Origin: Desulfobacterales bacterium
GTDB taxonomy: Bacteria; Desulfobacterota; Desulfobacteria; Desulfobacterales; JANQIE01
Direction of reading: 5' to 3'
DNA length: 36,409 nt
Assembly (NCBI GenBank): GCA_028282295.1
Contig: JANQIE010000181.1
Location: 1-36,409, forward strand
Shown here: positions 23,813 to 31,993 of the stretch, in pieces
How positions within the stretch are numbered: the first letter of the stretch is position 1
How the letters are laid out: each line of letters begins with the position of its first letter
Notes under the pieces: model-generated
What the model was told of the DNA's origin: nothing
Seen by the model: only the letters and a program-made list of their open reading frames with translations
Databases searched by the model: none
Position numbers and translations under genes: made by a program

Positions 23813-25171
23813 ATGATGTCTTCTATTCTACTTAAAAATTGCTTTCACATTTTTCAATCGGTCGAAACCGGTTCACGGCAAGGTGAAGATATATCGATCC
23901 GCGGCAACCGGATCGAGCAAATCGGTGCGGGCCTGAATGTCACGGCCGACCGGGTGATCGACTGCGCAACCTGTGTGGTGGTGCCCGGATTCGTCAATAC
24001 GCATCATCACTTCTTTCAAACCCTCACGCGCAATCTGCCGGCGGTGCAGAACGCCGAACTGTTCGACTGGCTGACCTACCTGTACACGATCTGGCAGCAT
24101 CTCGACGAAGAGGCGGTCTACCATAGCTCCTTGGTGGCCATGGCCGAACTGCTCAAGACCGGTTGCACAACGTCGACGGATCATCATTATCTTTATCCGC
24201 GCACGTTTACCGGCGATCTGATGGCGACCCAGTTCGCGGCGGCCGATCAGTTGGGCCTGCGCTTTGCGCCCACCCGGGGCTCCATGTCGTTGAGTCAAAA
24301 GGACGGCGGTTTGCCGCCGGACAGCGTGGTGCAGGACCCGGAAGAGATCATGGCCGATTGCGAGCGGGTCATCCGGGGGTTTCACGACGAGAGCGAACTG
24401 GCCATGCACAAGGTCATGATCGCTCCATGCAGTCCCTTTTCGGTGACCGAAGACCTGCTGCGGGACACGGTCAAACTGGCCCGTCGGCATGGGGTGCGGC
24501 TGCACACCCACCTGGCTGAAACCCGCGATGAAAACGATTTCTGTCAGAAATTCTACCGACGCCGGCCGCTGGCGCTGATGGCCGACTGCGATTTTCTGGG
24601 GGAGGACGTCTCCCTGGCCCACGGGATTTATTTCAACGATGATGAGCTGCGGCAACTGGCTCGCACCGGCACGGCCATCGCCCATTGCCCCACGTCCAAC
24701 ATGCGGCTGGGCTCGGGCATCTGCCGGGTGAAAGAGATGCTGGCACAGGATATCAATGTGGCCCTGGCCGTGGACGGCAGTGCGTCCAACGATTCTTCCG
24801 ACATGCTGGGCGAAATTCGCAATGCGTTGCTGCTCCAGCGGGTTAATTATGGCGCTGACGCTCTTACCGTCGACGATGTGCTCCAAATGGCCACCGTCAA
24901 TGGCGCCAGACTGCTCAATTTTGACAAGGTGGGCCGGATCGAACCCGGCTGGGCCGCCGATGTGGCCGTCTTTGATGTGGGCAAACTGGAATACAGCGGT
25001 TCGCTGGCCGATCCGCTGGCCGCGATCATCTTCGCCGGTTACAATCATGAAGCGGCCTATACCATTGTCAACGGCAAGGTCGTGGTTGACAACGGCCGGC
25101 TGACCGGGTTTGACGAAACCGAATTAATGCGGCGCTGCAACCGGATCGCCGCCGAACTGTTGAGAAGATAG
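23813..25171 (+). CDS. 8-oxoguanine/guanine deaminase-like amidohydrolase
   Basis: 452 residues from tandem ATGs at 23813 and 23816; no ribosome-binding site is visible because a TTTCAAATTT tract runs into the start. Metal-dependent deaminase motifs are VPGFVNTHHHFFQTLTR (HxH), VRLHTHLAET, DVSLAHGIYF, IAHCPTSNMRLGSG and LAVDGSASND. The NTHHHFFQ / LFDWLTYLYTIW pattern is that of the 8-oxoguanine deaminase and hydroxyatrazine-hydrolase branch. Deamination of 8-oxoguanine gives urate and of guanine gives xanthine, either of which suits this island. Exact specificity is inference. yqeB starts three bases after its stop, so the two are translationally coupled. Confidence 0.88.
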   Translation: MMSSILLKNCFHIFQSVETGSRQGEDISIRGNRIEQIGAGLNVTADRVIDCATCVVVPGFVNTHHHFFQTLTRNLPAVQNAELFDWLTYLYTIWQHLDEEAVYHSSLVAMAELLKTGCTTSTDHHYLYPRTFTGDLMATQFAAADQLGLRFAPTRGSMSLSQKDGGLPPDSVVQDPEEIMADCERVIRGFHDESELAMHKVMIAPCSPFSVTEDLLRDTVKLARRHGVRLHTHLAETRDENDFCQKFYRRRPLALMADCDFLGEDVSLAHGIYFNDDELRQLARTGTAIAHCPTSNMRLGSGICRVKEMLAQDINVALAVDGSASNDSSDMLGEIRNALLLQRVNYGADALTVDDVLQMATVNGARLLNFDKVGRIEPGWAADVAVFDVGKLEYSGSLADPLAAIIFAGYNHEAAYTIVNGKVVVDNGRLTGFDETELMRRCNRIAAELLRR

Positions 25172-25174
25172 GCG

Positions 25175-25984
25175 ATGGGTGTTTTGCTTCCCGAACTTAC
25201 GATCTGCATCAAAGGCGCCGGTGAGATGGCCTCGGCAGTGGCCTGCCGGCTCTTTAACGCCAATCTGACGCGCATTGTCATGCTGGAAACGGCGCAGCCG
25301 CTGGCAGTGCGCCGCCGGGTGGCTTTCAGCGAAGCGGTTTATCAGCGGCGGCACCAGGTGGAAGGGGTTACGGCTGGTTTGGTGGACAGTGTTGAAGACA
25401 TCCGATCAGTCTGGCAGCGCCGTGAACTTGTCGTGCGCGTCGATCCGGATTGGCGCAGCCTGGATCAGATCCGGTTCGATGTGGTGATCGATGCTGTGCT
25501 GGCGAAAGCGAACCTGGGCACCACGTTGCAGGACGCGTCGTTGGTGATCGGTCTAGGGCCTGGTTTTGACGCCGGCCGGGATGTGCACGCGGTCATCGAA
25601 ACCAACCGGGGACACAACCTTGGGCGAATCATCACCCACGGTTGCGCCGACGCCGACACCGGAGTGCCCGGTGATATCGGCGGCGTGACGCGCGACCGGG
25701 TTTTGCGCGCACCGGTGGCCGGTGCGTTCAGCACGCCGTTGCGCATCGGTGCTAAAGTGACCAAAGGGCAAGCCCTTGGCAGCGTCGCCGGGCAACCGGT
25801 GCATGCGGCGATTGACGGTGTCTTGCGCGGTCTGCTAAGATCGGGGACCCGTGTGCCGGCCAGGGCGAAACTGGGGGATATCGATCCGCGCGCCGAGCCG
25901 GCGTACTGTGGCACTGTTTCCGATAAAGCCCGCGCGATCGGGGGGGCTGTATTGGAAGTGGTTTTAAGATACTTTAATCAGTGA
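25175..25984 (+). CDS. yqeB: YqeB-like selenium-dependent molybdenum cofactor maturation protein
   Basis: 269 residues, normal for YqeB. The N-terminus ICIKGAGEMASAVACRLF is a dinucleotide-fold-like glycine motif typical of the family. Further motifs are VVIDAVLAKANLGT, VIGLGPGFDAGRDVHAVIETNRG, and in the C-terminal part RAPVAGAF, IGAKVTKGQALG and GLLRSGTRVPARAKLGDIDPR. YqeB co-occurs with selenium-dependent molybdenum hydroxylases and SelD-type selenium use and is thought to help load or activate the cofactor. The step is unproven. It begins three bases after the deaminase stop and is followed by the right arm of the 72-bp inverted repeat. Confidence 0.92.
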   Translation: MGVLLPELTICIKGAGEMASAVACRLFNANLTRIVMLETAQPLAVRRRVAFSEAVYQRRHQVEGVTAGLVDSVEDIRSVWQRRELVVRVDPDWRSLDQIRFDVVIDAVLAKANLGTTLQDASLVIGLGPGFDAGRDVHAVIETNRGHNLGRIITHGCADADTGVPGDIGGVTRDRVLRAPVAGAFSTPLRIGAKVTKGQALGSVAGQPVHAAIDGVLRGLLRSGTRVPARAKLGDIDPRAEPAYCGTVSDKARAIGGAVLEVVLRYFNQ

Positions 25985-26010
25985 TGCGTTTTGGACTCGA
26001 AACTTGAAAT

Positions 26011-26082
26011 TTGGTAAATGACGGAGGAAAATACGCCGTCACCCCGGCGAAGGCCGGGGTCCAGAATCTAAACGGCAAGATT
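26011..26082 (-). repeat. 72-bp inverted repeat, right arm
   Basis: Reverse complement of 17162-17233 at 67 of 72 positions. It lies in the 193-bp gap between yqeB and xdhA, includes a CCCCGGCGAAGGCCGGGG hairpin and is flanked on the left by a GAAACTTGAAATTTGG tract. Confidence 0.85.
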
Positions 26083-26177
26083 TCTTTTTTGCTTATTTTG
26101 CGCGAGCCTTGAGTTAATGGCATTGAATTTCCAGTTTCAAATTTCTATTTTCTATCCCCAAACGAGAGTAATTCAGT

Positions 26178-28466
26178 ATGACGATAGGCAAAAGCGTTCG
26201 AAGAGTAGATGCCATTGCCAAAGTCACCGGCAAGGCGCGCTATACCGACGACTTTTTTATGCCGGGCATGCTGCACGCCAAGTATTTGCGCAGCACCATC
26301 GCCCATGGTGTGGTTACCCGGATCGATACGGACCGGGCAAAAGCGTTGCCGGGTGTTGTCGCAGTATTTACTTTCGAGGACGTGCCGCCGCACAAGTTTG
26401 CCACGGCCGGGCATCCCTATGCACTCGATCCGGACCACAAGGATGTCGAGGATCGTCTGTTGTTGACCCGCCATGTGCGTTACTGGGGGGATGAAATCGC
26501 CGTGGTGGTGGCGGAAAACAATTTGGCGCTGGAAAAGGCCCTGCAGTGCATTGACGTTGAATATGAGGCTTACGATCCGATGACTACCGCCAAAGAGGCC
26601 CTGGCGCCGGACGCCCGGCAGATTCATGCGGGCGCGCCCAATCTGGTGGCTGAATCGGGGTATGCGGTCGGAACAAGGATCGATGACGCCTTGGACGAAG
26701 CCGATGAAGTCCTGACCACCGAGTACAGAACCCAGCTTGTGCAACACTGCCACATTGAAAATCACGTCACTTACGCCTACATGGACGACTTCGATCACAT
26801 CGTGATCGTTTCATCGACCCAGATTCCACACATTGCCCGGCGCATTGTGGGTGAGGCGCTCGACATCCCCTGCGGCCGCATCCGGGTGATTAAACCGTAT
26901 ATCGGCGGCGGGTTCGGCAACAAGCAGGATGTGGTGCTTGAACCGATGGCGGCTTTTTTGACGCTCAAACTGGACGGCCGGCCGGTCAAGATCCATCTTG
27001 CGCGGGAAGAGGGGATGATCGGCACGCGCATCCGCCATCCTTTTGATATCAGGGTGCGCGCCGGTGTGATGAAGGACGGTACGCTGCACGCCCTTGATAT
27101 CGACGCGCTTTCCAACACCGGCGCCTATGCTTCCCACGGCCATTCGGTGGCCGGGGCGGCCGGGGCCAAGACCCGCGCCCTGTACCCGCGCACGGCCATG
27201 CGTTATCACGCCAGGACGGTTTACGCCAACATTCCGGCATCCGGCGCCATGCGGGCCTACGGTGCGCCGCAAGTGCTGTTTGCCGTCGATTGCATGATCG
27301 AGGAGGCGGCGCGCAAAATCGGGATGGATTCGGTGGCCTTTCGTTTGAAAAACATCATCCGCCAGGGCGATATTGATCCGTTGACCCACAAACCCTACAG
27401 CACCTGTGGTCTCACTGAATGCCTGACAAAGGGCAGGGAACTGATTCAATGGGACCAAAAACGGGCGGACCGGCCCCGGGAGCAGACCGGGCCGGTGCGC
27501 CGGGGCCTGGGGGTGGCCTGTTTCAGCTATGCTTCGGGCACCTATCCGGTGTGTCTGGAAATCGCCGGGGCCCGGATCATCCTCAACCAGGATGCCTCGG
27601 TGCATGTGCAGGTGGGCGCCACGGAGATCGGCCAGGGGATGGACACGGTGGTGGCCCAGATGACCGCCGAAACCCTGGGCGTGGCCGTGGAACAGGTCCA
27701 TGTGGTCTCCACCCAGGACACCGATGTCACCCCCTTTGACACCGGTGCCTACGCCTCGCGTCAGGCCTATGTGACCAGCAATGCCGTGTTCCGGGCGGCG
27801 ATTGAATTGAAAGACAAAATCCTGAAGCACGCGGACAGTATGACCGGTATCACCGCCGACCGGCTCGATCTGATCGACGGCCGGGTGGTCTATGCCGTCG
27901 ATGCCGGCCACACGGTGCTACCGCTGCAGGCGGTGGCCCTGGATGCTTACTACGACAAGGTGCGCGGCGGCCAACTGACCGCCGAAGTGTCGTACAAGAC
28001 CACCACCAACGCCCCGTGCTTCGGCTGCACCTTTGTCGAGGTAAAAGTCGATATCCCGCTTTGCCAGGTGACCATCAAAGAGATCTACAATGTTCACGAC
28101 TCGGGTGTCATCCTGAACCCGGTGCTGGCCCAGGGACAGGTCCAGGGCGGAGCGGCCATGGGGATTGCCGCGGCCTTGTACGAAGATCTGCAAGTCGATC
28201 CCGACAGTGGGCGCATCTACAATAACAACCTGCTCGACTACAAGTTTCCGACCATCATGGACATTCCCGACATTGGCTGCGCCTTCGTGGAAACGGTGGA
28301 ACCGTCTTCGGGTTACGGCAACAAGGCGCTCGGCGAACCGCCGATCATCTCGCCGCCACCGGCCATCCGCAATGCTGTTTGGGATGCCACCGGGGTGAAA
28401 GTGGATGAGTTGCCGTTGTCGCCGCATAATCTGTTTAAGTGTTTTAGGAGGGCAGGACTGATTTAA
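26178..28466 (+). CDS. xdhA: Xanthine dehydrogenase molybdenum-binding subunit
   Basis: 762 residues, the usual length for a separate XdhA subunit. The start (GKSVRRVDAIAKVTGKARYTDDF) is the standard beginning of this subunit; GAGAG lies upstream. Cofactor-binding motifs are VIKPYIGGGFGNKQDV, PASGAMRAYGAPQ, GATEIGQGMDTVVAQM and the C-terminal ALGEPPIISPPPAI, whose glutamate is the expected catalytic base. It hydroxylates a purine using water as oxygen donor and needs an FeS and a FAD partner. xdhB follows 56 bp later, but no small [2Fe-2S] subunit (xdhC) is found downstream. With the fused hydroxylase at 12930 this gives two molybdenum hydroxylases in one island. Confidence 0.93.
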   Translation: MTIGKSVRRVDAIAKVTGKARYTDDFFMPGMLHAKYLRSTIAHGVVTRIDTDRAKALPGVVAVFTFEDVPPHKFATAGHPYALDPDHKDVEDRLLLTRHVRYWGDEIAVVVAENNLALEKALQCIDVEYEAYDPMTTAKEALAPDARQIHAGAPNLVAESGYAVGTRIDDALDEADEVLTTEYRTQLVQHCHIENHVTYAYMDDFDHIVIVSSTQIPHIARRIVGEALDIPCGRIRVIKPYIGGGFGNKQDVVLEPMAAFLTLKLDGRPVKIHLAREEGMIGTRIRHPFDIRVRAGVMKDGTLHALDIDALSNTGAYASHGHSVAGAAGAKTRALYPRTAMRYHARTVYANIPASGAMRAYGAPQVLFAVDCMIEEAARKIGMDSVAFRLKNIIRQGDIDPLTHKPYSTCGLTECLTKGRELIQWDQKRADRPREQTGPVRRGLGVACFSYASGTYPVCLEIAGARIILNQDASVHVQVGATEIGQGMDTVVAQMTAETLGVAVEQVHVVSTQDTDVTPFDTGAYASRQAYVTSNAVFRAAIELKDKILKHADSMTGITADRLDLIDGRVVYAVDAGHTVLPLQAVALDAYYDKVRGGQLTAEVSYKTTTNAPCFGCTFVEVKVDIPLCQVTIKEIYNVHDSGVILNPVLAQGQVQGGAAMGIAAALYEDLQVDPDSGRIYNNNLLDYKFPTIMDIPDIGCAFVETVEPSSGYGNKALGEPPIISPPPAIRNAVWDATGVKVDELPLSPHNLFKCFRRAGLI

Positions 28467-28469
28467 AGG

Positions 28470-28512
28470 CAATTAAGAATTAAGAATTGGGAATTAAGAA
28501 TTAAGGTTGGAA
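28470..28512. repeat. AATTAAGAATT tract between xdhA and xdhB
   Basis: Tandem runs of TTAAGAATTAAGAATTGGGA and AATTAAGAATTAAGG. A similar run follows xdhB (29401-29435), and an inverse AATTCTTAATT lies near 29470-29481. It is the same kind of gene-edge tract as the TTGAAACTTGAAA runs elsewhere but with a different unit. Confidence 0.65.
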
Positions 28513-28522
28513 TTCAAAACGT

Positions 28523-29401
28523 ATGTTTGACATCAAACGTCATCACAAGGCCGGTAGTATTCAAGAGGCGCTAACGCTTCTGAAAGCAAATCCCGAAGCG
28601 CGGTTGATTGCCGGCGGCACCGATATTTTGATCAAGTTGCACAAAGGCAAAGCTGGTTATGATCATCTCGTCGATATCCACGATGTTGCCGAACTCAACT
28701 TTATCTCCGAAGAAAAAGACGGACGCCTGCGCATCGGGCCGGGGTGTACTTTCCGGCAGATCATCGAATCGCCGGTGATTCAGCGGCATATCCCGATTCT
28801 GGCCGAAGCGGTTGCCAATATCGGCGGCCCCCAGGTGCGCAACATGGCCACCATCGGCGGCAACATCTGCAACGGCGTGCCCAGTTGCGACAGCGGATCG
28901 TCGCTGTTGGCCTTGAATGCCGTTGTGACCATTGCCGGTCCAAAGGGTGACCGGCAACTTCCGATCGAGAATTTCTTCTTGGGACCCGGCCGGGTTGCCG
29001 TGGCCCGGGATGAGATTCTGGCCGCCATCACCATTGCGGCGGCCGACTATCAGGGGTACGGCGGCTTTTTCTACAAGTATGCCATGCGCCGGGCCATGGA
29101 TATTGCCACCATCGGTTGTGCCGCCGTGTGCAAGGTTGATGGCGATACGCTGGTCGATTTGCGGCTGGCGTACCAGGTGGCGGCACCGGTGCCGATCCGT
29201 TGTCCCAAGGCGGAGAAAAGCGCCGTGGGGCAGAAGATATCCGAAACCTTGCTGGAAAAAGTTGCCGCGCAAGTGGTTGACGATGTGACGCCGCGCACGT
29301 CCTGGCGGGCCTCCAGGGAATTGCGGCTGCAGATCATCCGGACGCTGGCCCGTCGGAGCGTAAGACAGGCCGTCATCAGGGCCGGAGGCACAGGCGTTTG
29401 A
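28523..29401 (+). CDS. xdhB: Xanthine dehydrogenase FAD-binding subunit
   Basis: 292 residues, normal for the separate FAD subunit. FAD motifs are RLIAGGTDILIKLHKG (about 27-42) and IGGPQVRNMATIGGNICNG (about 102-120), the second holding the conserved ATIGGN loop; a C-terminal CO-dehydrogenase-flavoprotein-like domain follows (TSWRASRELRLQIIRTLARR). It takes electrons from the FeS clusters and passes them to NAD or another acceptor. It may also serve the fused hydroxylase at 12930, which lacks a FAD domain. The start has only a weak GGAA upstream, displaced by the AATTAAGAATT tract. In most operons xdhC would follow, but here repeats follow. Confidence 0.93.
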   Translation: MFDIKRHHKAGSIQEALTLLKANPEARLIAGGTDILIKLHKGKAGYDHLVDIHDVAELNFISEEKDGRLRIGPGCTFRQIIESPVIQRHIPILAEAVANIGGPQVRNMATIGGNICNGVPSCDSGSSLLALNAVVTIAGPKGDRQLPIENFFLGPGRVAVARDEILAAITIAAADYQGYGGFFYKYAMRRAMDIATIGCAAVCKVDGDTLVDLRLAYQVAAPVPIRCPKAEKSAVGQKISETLLEKVAAQVVDDVTPRTSWRASRELRLQIIRTLARRSVRQAVIRAGGTGV

Positions 29402-29546
29402 ATTAAGAGTTTGGAATTAAGAATGAAGAATTAAGGTAGATTGTCATTTTATAAATGATTTCCATCCGCAATTCTTAATTTTCACGGGCCTTGTCAGCGA
29501 TTACAGGGGCGTAACAGGCCCTATCGTTTGTTTTACGCCTTAGCTT

Positions 29547-29688
29547 GTGTCCATCCGGAAATAGTAGATTTTGGTTCCCGGCAAGGCCTGAGCATTTTTA
29601 AAACCGCAGGCATAGCGGGCTATGTCGAGGATTTTAAAAATGCGAGAACGCCGCCGGGGACCAAAAGATGCTATTTCCGGATGGACAC
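29547..29688 (+). mobile_element. MITE-like palindromic element, copy 3
   Basis: The best preserved copy. GTGTCCATCCGGAAATAG pairs exactly with CTATTTCCGGATGGACAC (18-bp perfect termini, ~28 bp with three mismatches). Inside, GCATTTTTAAAA pairs with TTTTAAAAATGC, and CATAGCGGGCTATG forms the tip, so single-stranded DNA or RNA could fold into one long hairpin. Confidence 0.8.
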
Positions 29689-30132
29689 AAGCCTTCTTTT
29701 CGCGGTTGTCGAGCACGCCCGAGCGCTCCCGCTTATTGCTCTTGTTCCTGTGCAGGCCGGGAGGTACTGTTTTGCACAATACCGCACTGCTTGGGTTTCA
29801 TGAGCAGCCGCATTTTCTTTTTGTATCACCCCCAACACCGCATAAAAAAACACGGCAAAAAAAGGGGGGCGTTGCCAACATGTGGTATTCTATCGAAAAA
29901 CCAAACATCAGCGGCAGTTCGACCCCCTGGTGGGTTCAACGGACAGGGCCGAATTTGCCGTATTTCGTTTCCAATGCCAGGATCTGCCAATTAGAGACCC
30001 GCGACGATCCGTCAATCCTTGCAAATTATTTTTGAAGAAGCTCGGGAATGATAATGGGGATGTTATAGCGAAACTACAGTAAGACGTAAATCAGGGAATC
30101 CCTGAATTTGGGGGTCGAAAAACCTTAATTTA

Positions 30133-30145
30133 GTGTCCATCCGGA
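30133..30145 (+). repeat. Terminal fragment of the MITE-like element
   Basis: GTGTCCATCCGGA matches the left end of the element; the sequence then diverges into TCCGGCATCCGGCGG. No right end is present. Confidence 0.5.
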
Positions 30146-30208
30146 TCCGGCATCCGGCGGCGGCGGGATGCATAAAATGTGAAATTATTTTTGCGCGAGC
30201 CCTTAGGG

Positions 30209-31993
30209 TTATGCCGTATTACCACTTTTTTTTGCGGTTAAATTGTCCATACAAACGGAAAGATTTGTATAAAGCCCTTCTTTGCGTGCCGGCGGGAATG
30301 CGTTTAAGGCGATCGTCTTTTCTATATAGTGTCTGGCCTGTTCGAAGCGACCCAACTTAATGCAAATAAATCCCATATCATCAAACCGGGTCCAGTCATA
30401 AACAGCGTCATCCAGAAAAAGGGCGCCTTCAGGCTTGTCCGCATTTACACATGCCAGGGCAAATACAAAGGCTTTGTTATAACTCTTTTTATTCTCAGCA
30501 TAGTACATGGTTAGGCGATAAAGCGGTTCAATTCGTTTGGGGGTGTGTTCAAATGCCTTCAAATACGCAGCCAATACGGTTTCTTCATCCGCAAAAGTCA
30601 ACTCCTTGCATCTACCCATGCTGTACAAGGACCAAAAAACTTCTTGCTCATCGCCTTCACTTTCTTCCGACCGGATTTTGTAGTTTTCATAAGCCAACTC
30701 ATACTCGGCGGCTTCAAAATGGGCTTGTGCGATTTCGAATCGACTTCGCCGGTCGACAAAGATGTTTTTTTGTGCAACATAATTGTCACATCCATTGATA
30801 ACCTTGGTCAGCCTGGCGGTTATCTCATCCCACCCTTGACACCACGCCCCCCCCTTGTACAAAAAGTCATGTAAATTTCCGCCGTATACCCTTTGCAGCG
30901 CAACCCCGATCCAGACATTGTTAAAATGGTTACCCGTTTCATAGTCGGGCAAATTGTCCTTATAGTAAGGTATGGCGTCAATTATTTTATTAAAAAAACC
31001 TATCCGGCCGCCGCCGCTTTTAAGGTAGCTATAGCGGGGCGAGAATTTATCCTGATTGTGAATCACATAGTAAATTGCGTCGGCCAAGGACTCCGGATCG
31101 AAATCGCAGTATACGCCGGCACCCTCGGGGAAAGCCGGATCATCACCTCTTATGTATTGATTAAATTCTTCAAAGCAGATAACAGGCGTGTTGCAGCTCA
31201 TCGCCTCGATTCGCGATCTATTTTTACCTTCAAGTAGCGAGGCCAGTATCAGGACCTTTGCTCTGGAATAGTAATCGGCAATGTCGCCGTAGCCAACATG
31301 CGGTATCAGCTTGATGTATTCTTTCGGATGAATGAGAACTTCTTTAATTTTGCCAAGCTCTATCAGCTCAAGTTCGGAGAATCCGTTTAAATCGGCGTCG
31401 ATCCCCGTGTTACCGACAATGTGGGTCAGATAGATATTTTCTTCATACTTCTCCCGATAGATTTTCAGCGCTTTGGCGACAAGAACATTGTTTTTGACAC
31501 TATCCAGCCTGGCAACCACAAGCGCATCAATATCTTTGTTCACTTGTACCGGAGCAACCCGAAATTCATTATGAAAGTCACTATCTTCAAGCGGAATGAG
31601 GATTTTACTCGCTTTATCGGGAAATGTCTGCCGAAACCATTGATCACGCCTGGGATTGTTGTAGCAGGAAAAATACGCGTCGGCGGTTTCAGCTTTTGGA
31701 TAGGACGAACTCATTGAGTAGGCGCATAGATGGAAGTACTTTTTTAGCCCCGGAAGTTTCTCGGTGAAGACGTCGATGCACTGGCTGAAAATAATGCCCC
31801 TGACAAATTTGCCATCCGTGTACAATGGCGGTAGCGGCATAAAAAGATCCAAGGGAACAAAATTATTTTTTTTCAGGTCTTTAAAAGAAAGAGATTCCTC
31901 TGAAAAATTGTTTTGGTCCGCCCAGATTTGTTCAATCGGCTTATCAACGTTGGGGGTGCTGAAATACTCGGTGGCGCGATATCCAATTGGCAT
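30209..31993 (-). CDS. GT4-like glycosyltransferase with C-terminal TPR-like region
   Basis: 594 residues from the ATG at 31993, which has GGGAAAG upstream. The frame stays open to 32134, but those 47 extra codons are written by the MITE-like element and are not likely part of the protein. The nucleotide-sugar-binding half has ALVVARLDSVKNN, then HVGYGDIADYYSRAKVLILAS and LLEGKNRSRIEAMSCNTPVI, the usual GT4 E-x7-E-type region. Residues ~440-594 are helical repeats (ERARRHYIEK-like TPR pattern near the end). It probably acts in polysaccharide or glycoprotein assembly. It is noticeably AT-richer than the purine genes and has no glycan-cluster neighbours, which suggests separate acquisition. Confidence 0.8.
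   Translation of the reverse strand: MPIGYRATEYFSTPNVDKPIEQIWADQNNFSEESLSFKDLKKNNFVPLDLFMPLPPLYTDGKFVRGIIFSQCIDVFTEKLPGLKKYFHLCAYSMSSSYPKAETADAYFSCYNNPRRDQWFRQTFPDKASKILIPLEDSDFHNEFRVAPVQVNKDIDALVVARLDSVKNNVLVAKALKIYREKYEENIYLTHIVGNTGIDADLNGFSELELIELGKIKEVLIHPKEYIKLIPHVGYGDIADYYSRAKVLILASLLEGKNRSRIEAMSCNTPVICFEEFNQYIRGDDPAFPEGAGVYCDFDPESLADAIYYVIHNQDKFSPRYSYLKSGGGRIGFFNKIIDAIPYYKDNLPDYETGNHFNNVWIGVALQRVYGGNLHDFLYKGGAWCQGWDEITARLTKVINGCDNYVAQKNIFVDRRSRFEIAQAHFEAAEYELAYENYKIRSEESEGDEQEVFWSLYSMGRCKELTFADEETVLAAYLKAFEHTPKRIEPLYRLTMYYAENKKSYNKAFVFALACVNADKPEGALFLDDAVYDWTRFDDMGFICIKLGRFEQARHYIEKTIALNAFPPARKEGLYTNLSVCMDNLTAKKSGNTA

Larger units (their letters stand above)
29402..30208. other. 807-bp non-coding stretch at the right edge of the purine island
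   Basis: Begins with AATTAAGAATGAAGAATTAAGG and an inverse AATTCTTAATT (possible hairpin after xdhB), then a full MITE-like element (29547-29688), then ~450 bp of lower GC without a recognisable gene. Short open frames at 29880-30082 (51-66 codons in two frames) match nothing I know. A terminal fragment of the element (GTGTCCATCCGGA) is at 30133. TTATTTTTGCGCGAGCCCTT, a motif that recurs elsewhere, ends the stretch near 30203. Confidence 0.65.

Noticed and set aside
26041-26060. CCCCGGC hairpin after yqeB as a rho-independent terminator
   Set aside because: No T-run follows on the plus strand, and the same hairpin is part of a dispersed repeat found in both orientations.
29880-30082. Small open frames (51-66 codons) right of xdhB
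   Set aside because: Two overlapping frames, no recognisable motif and low-complexity surroundings; not enough to call a gene, and neither resembles an xdhC.
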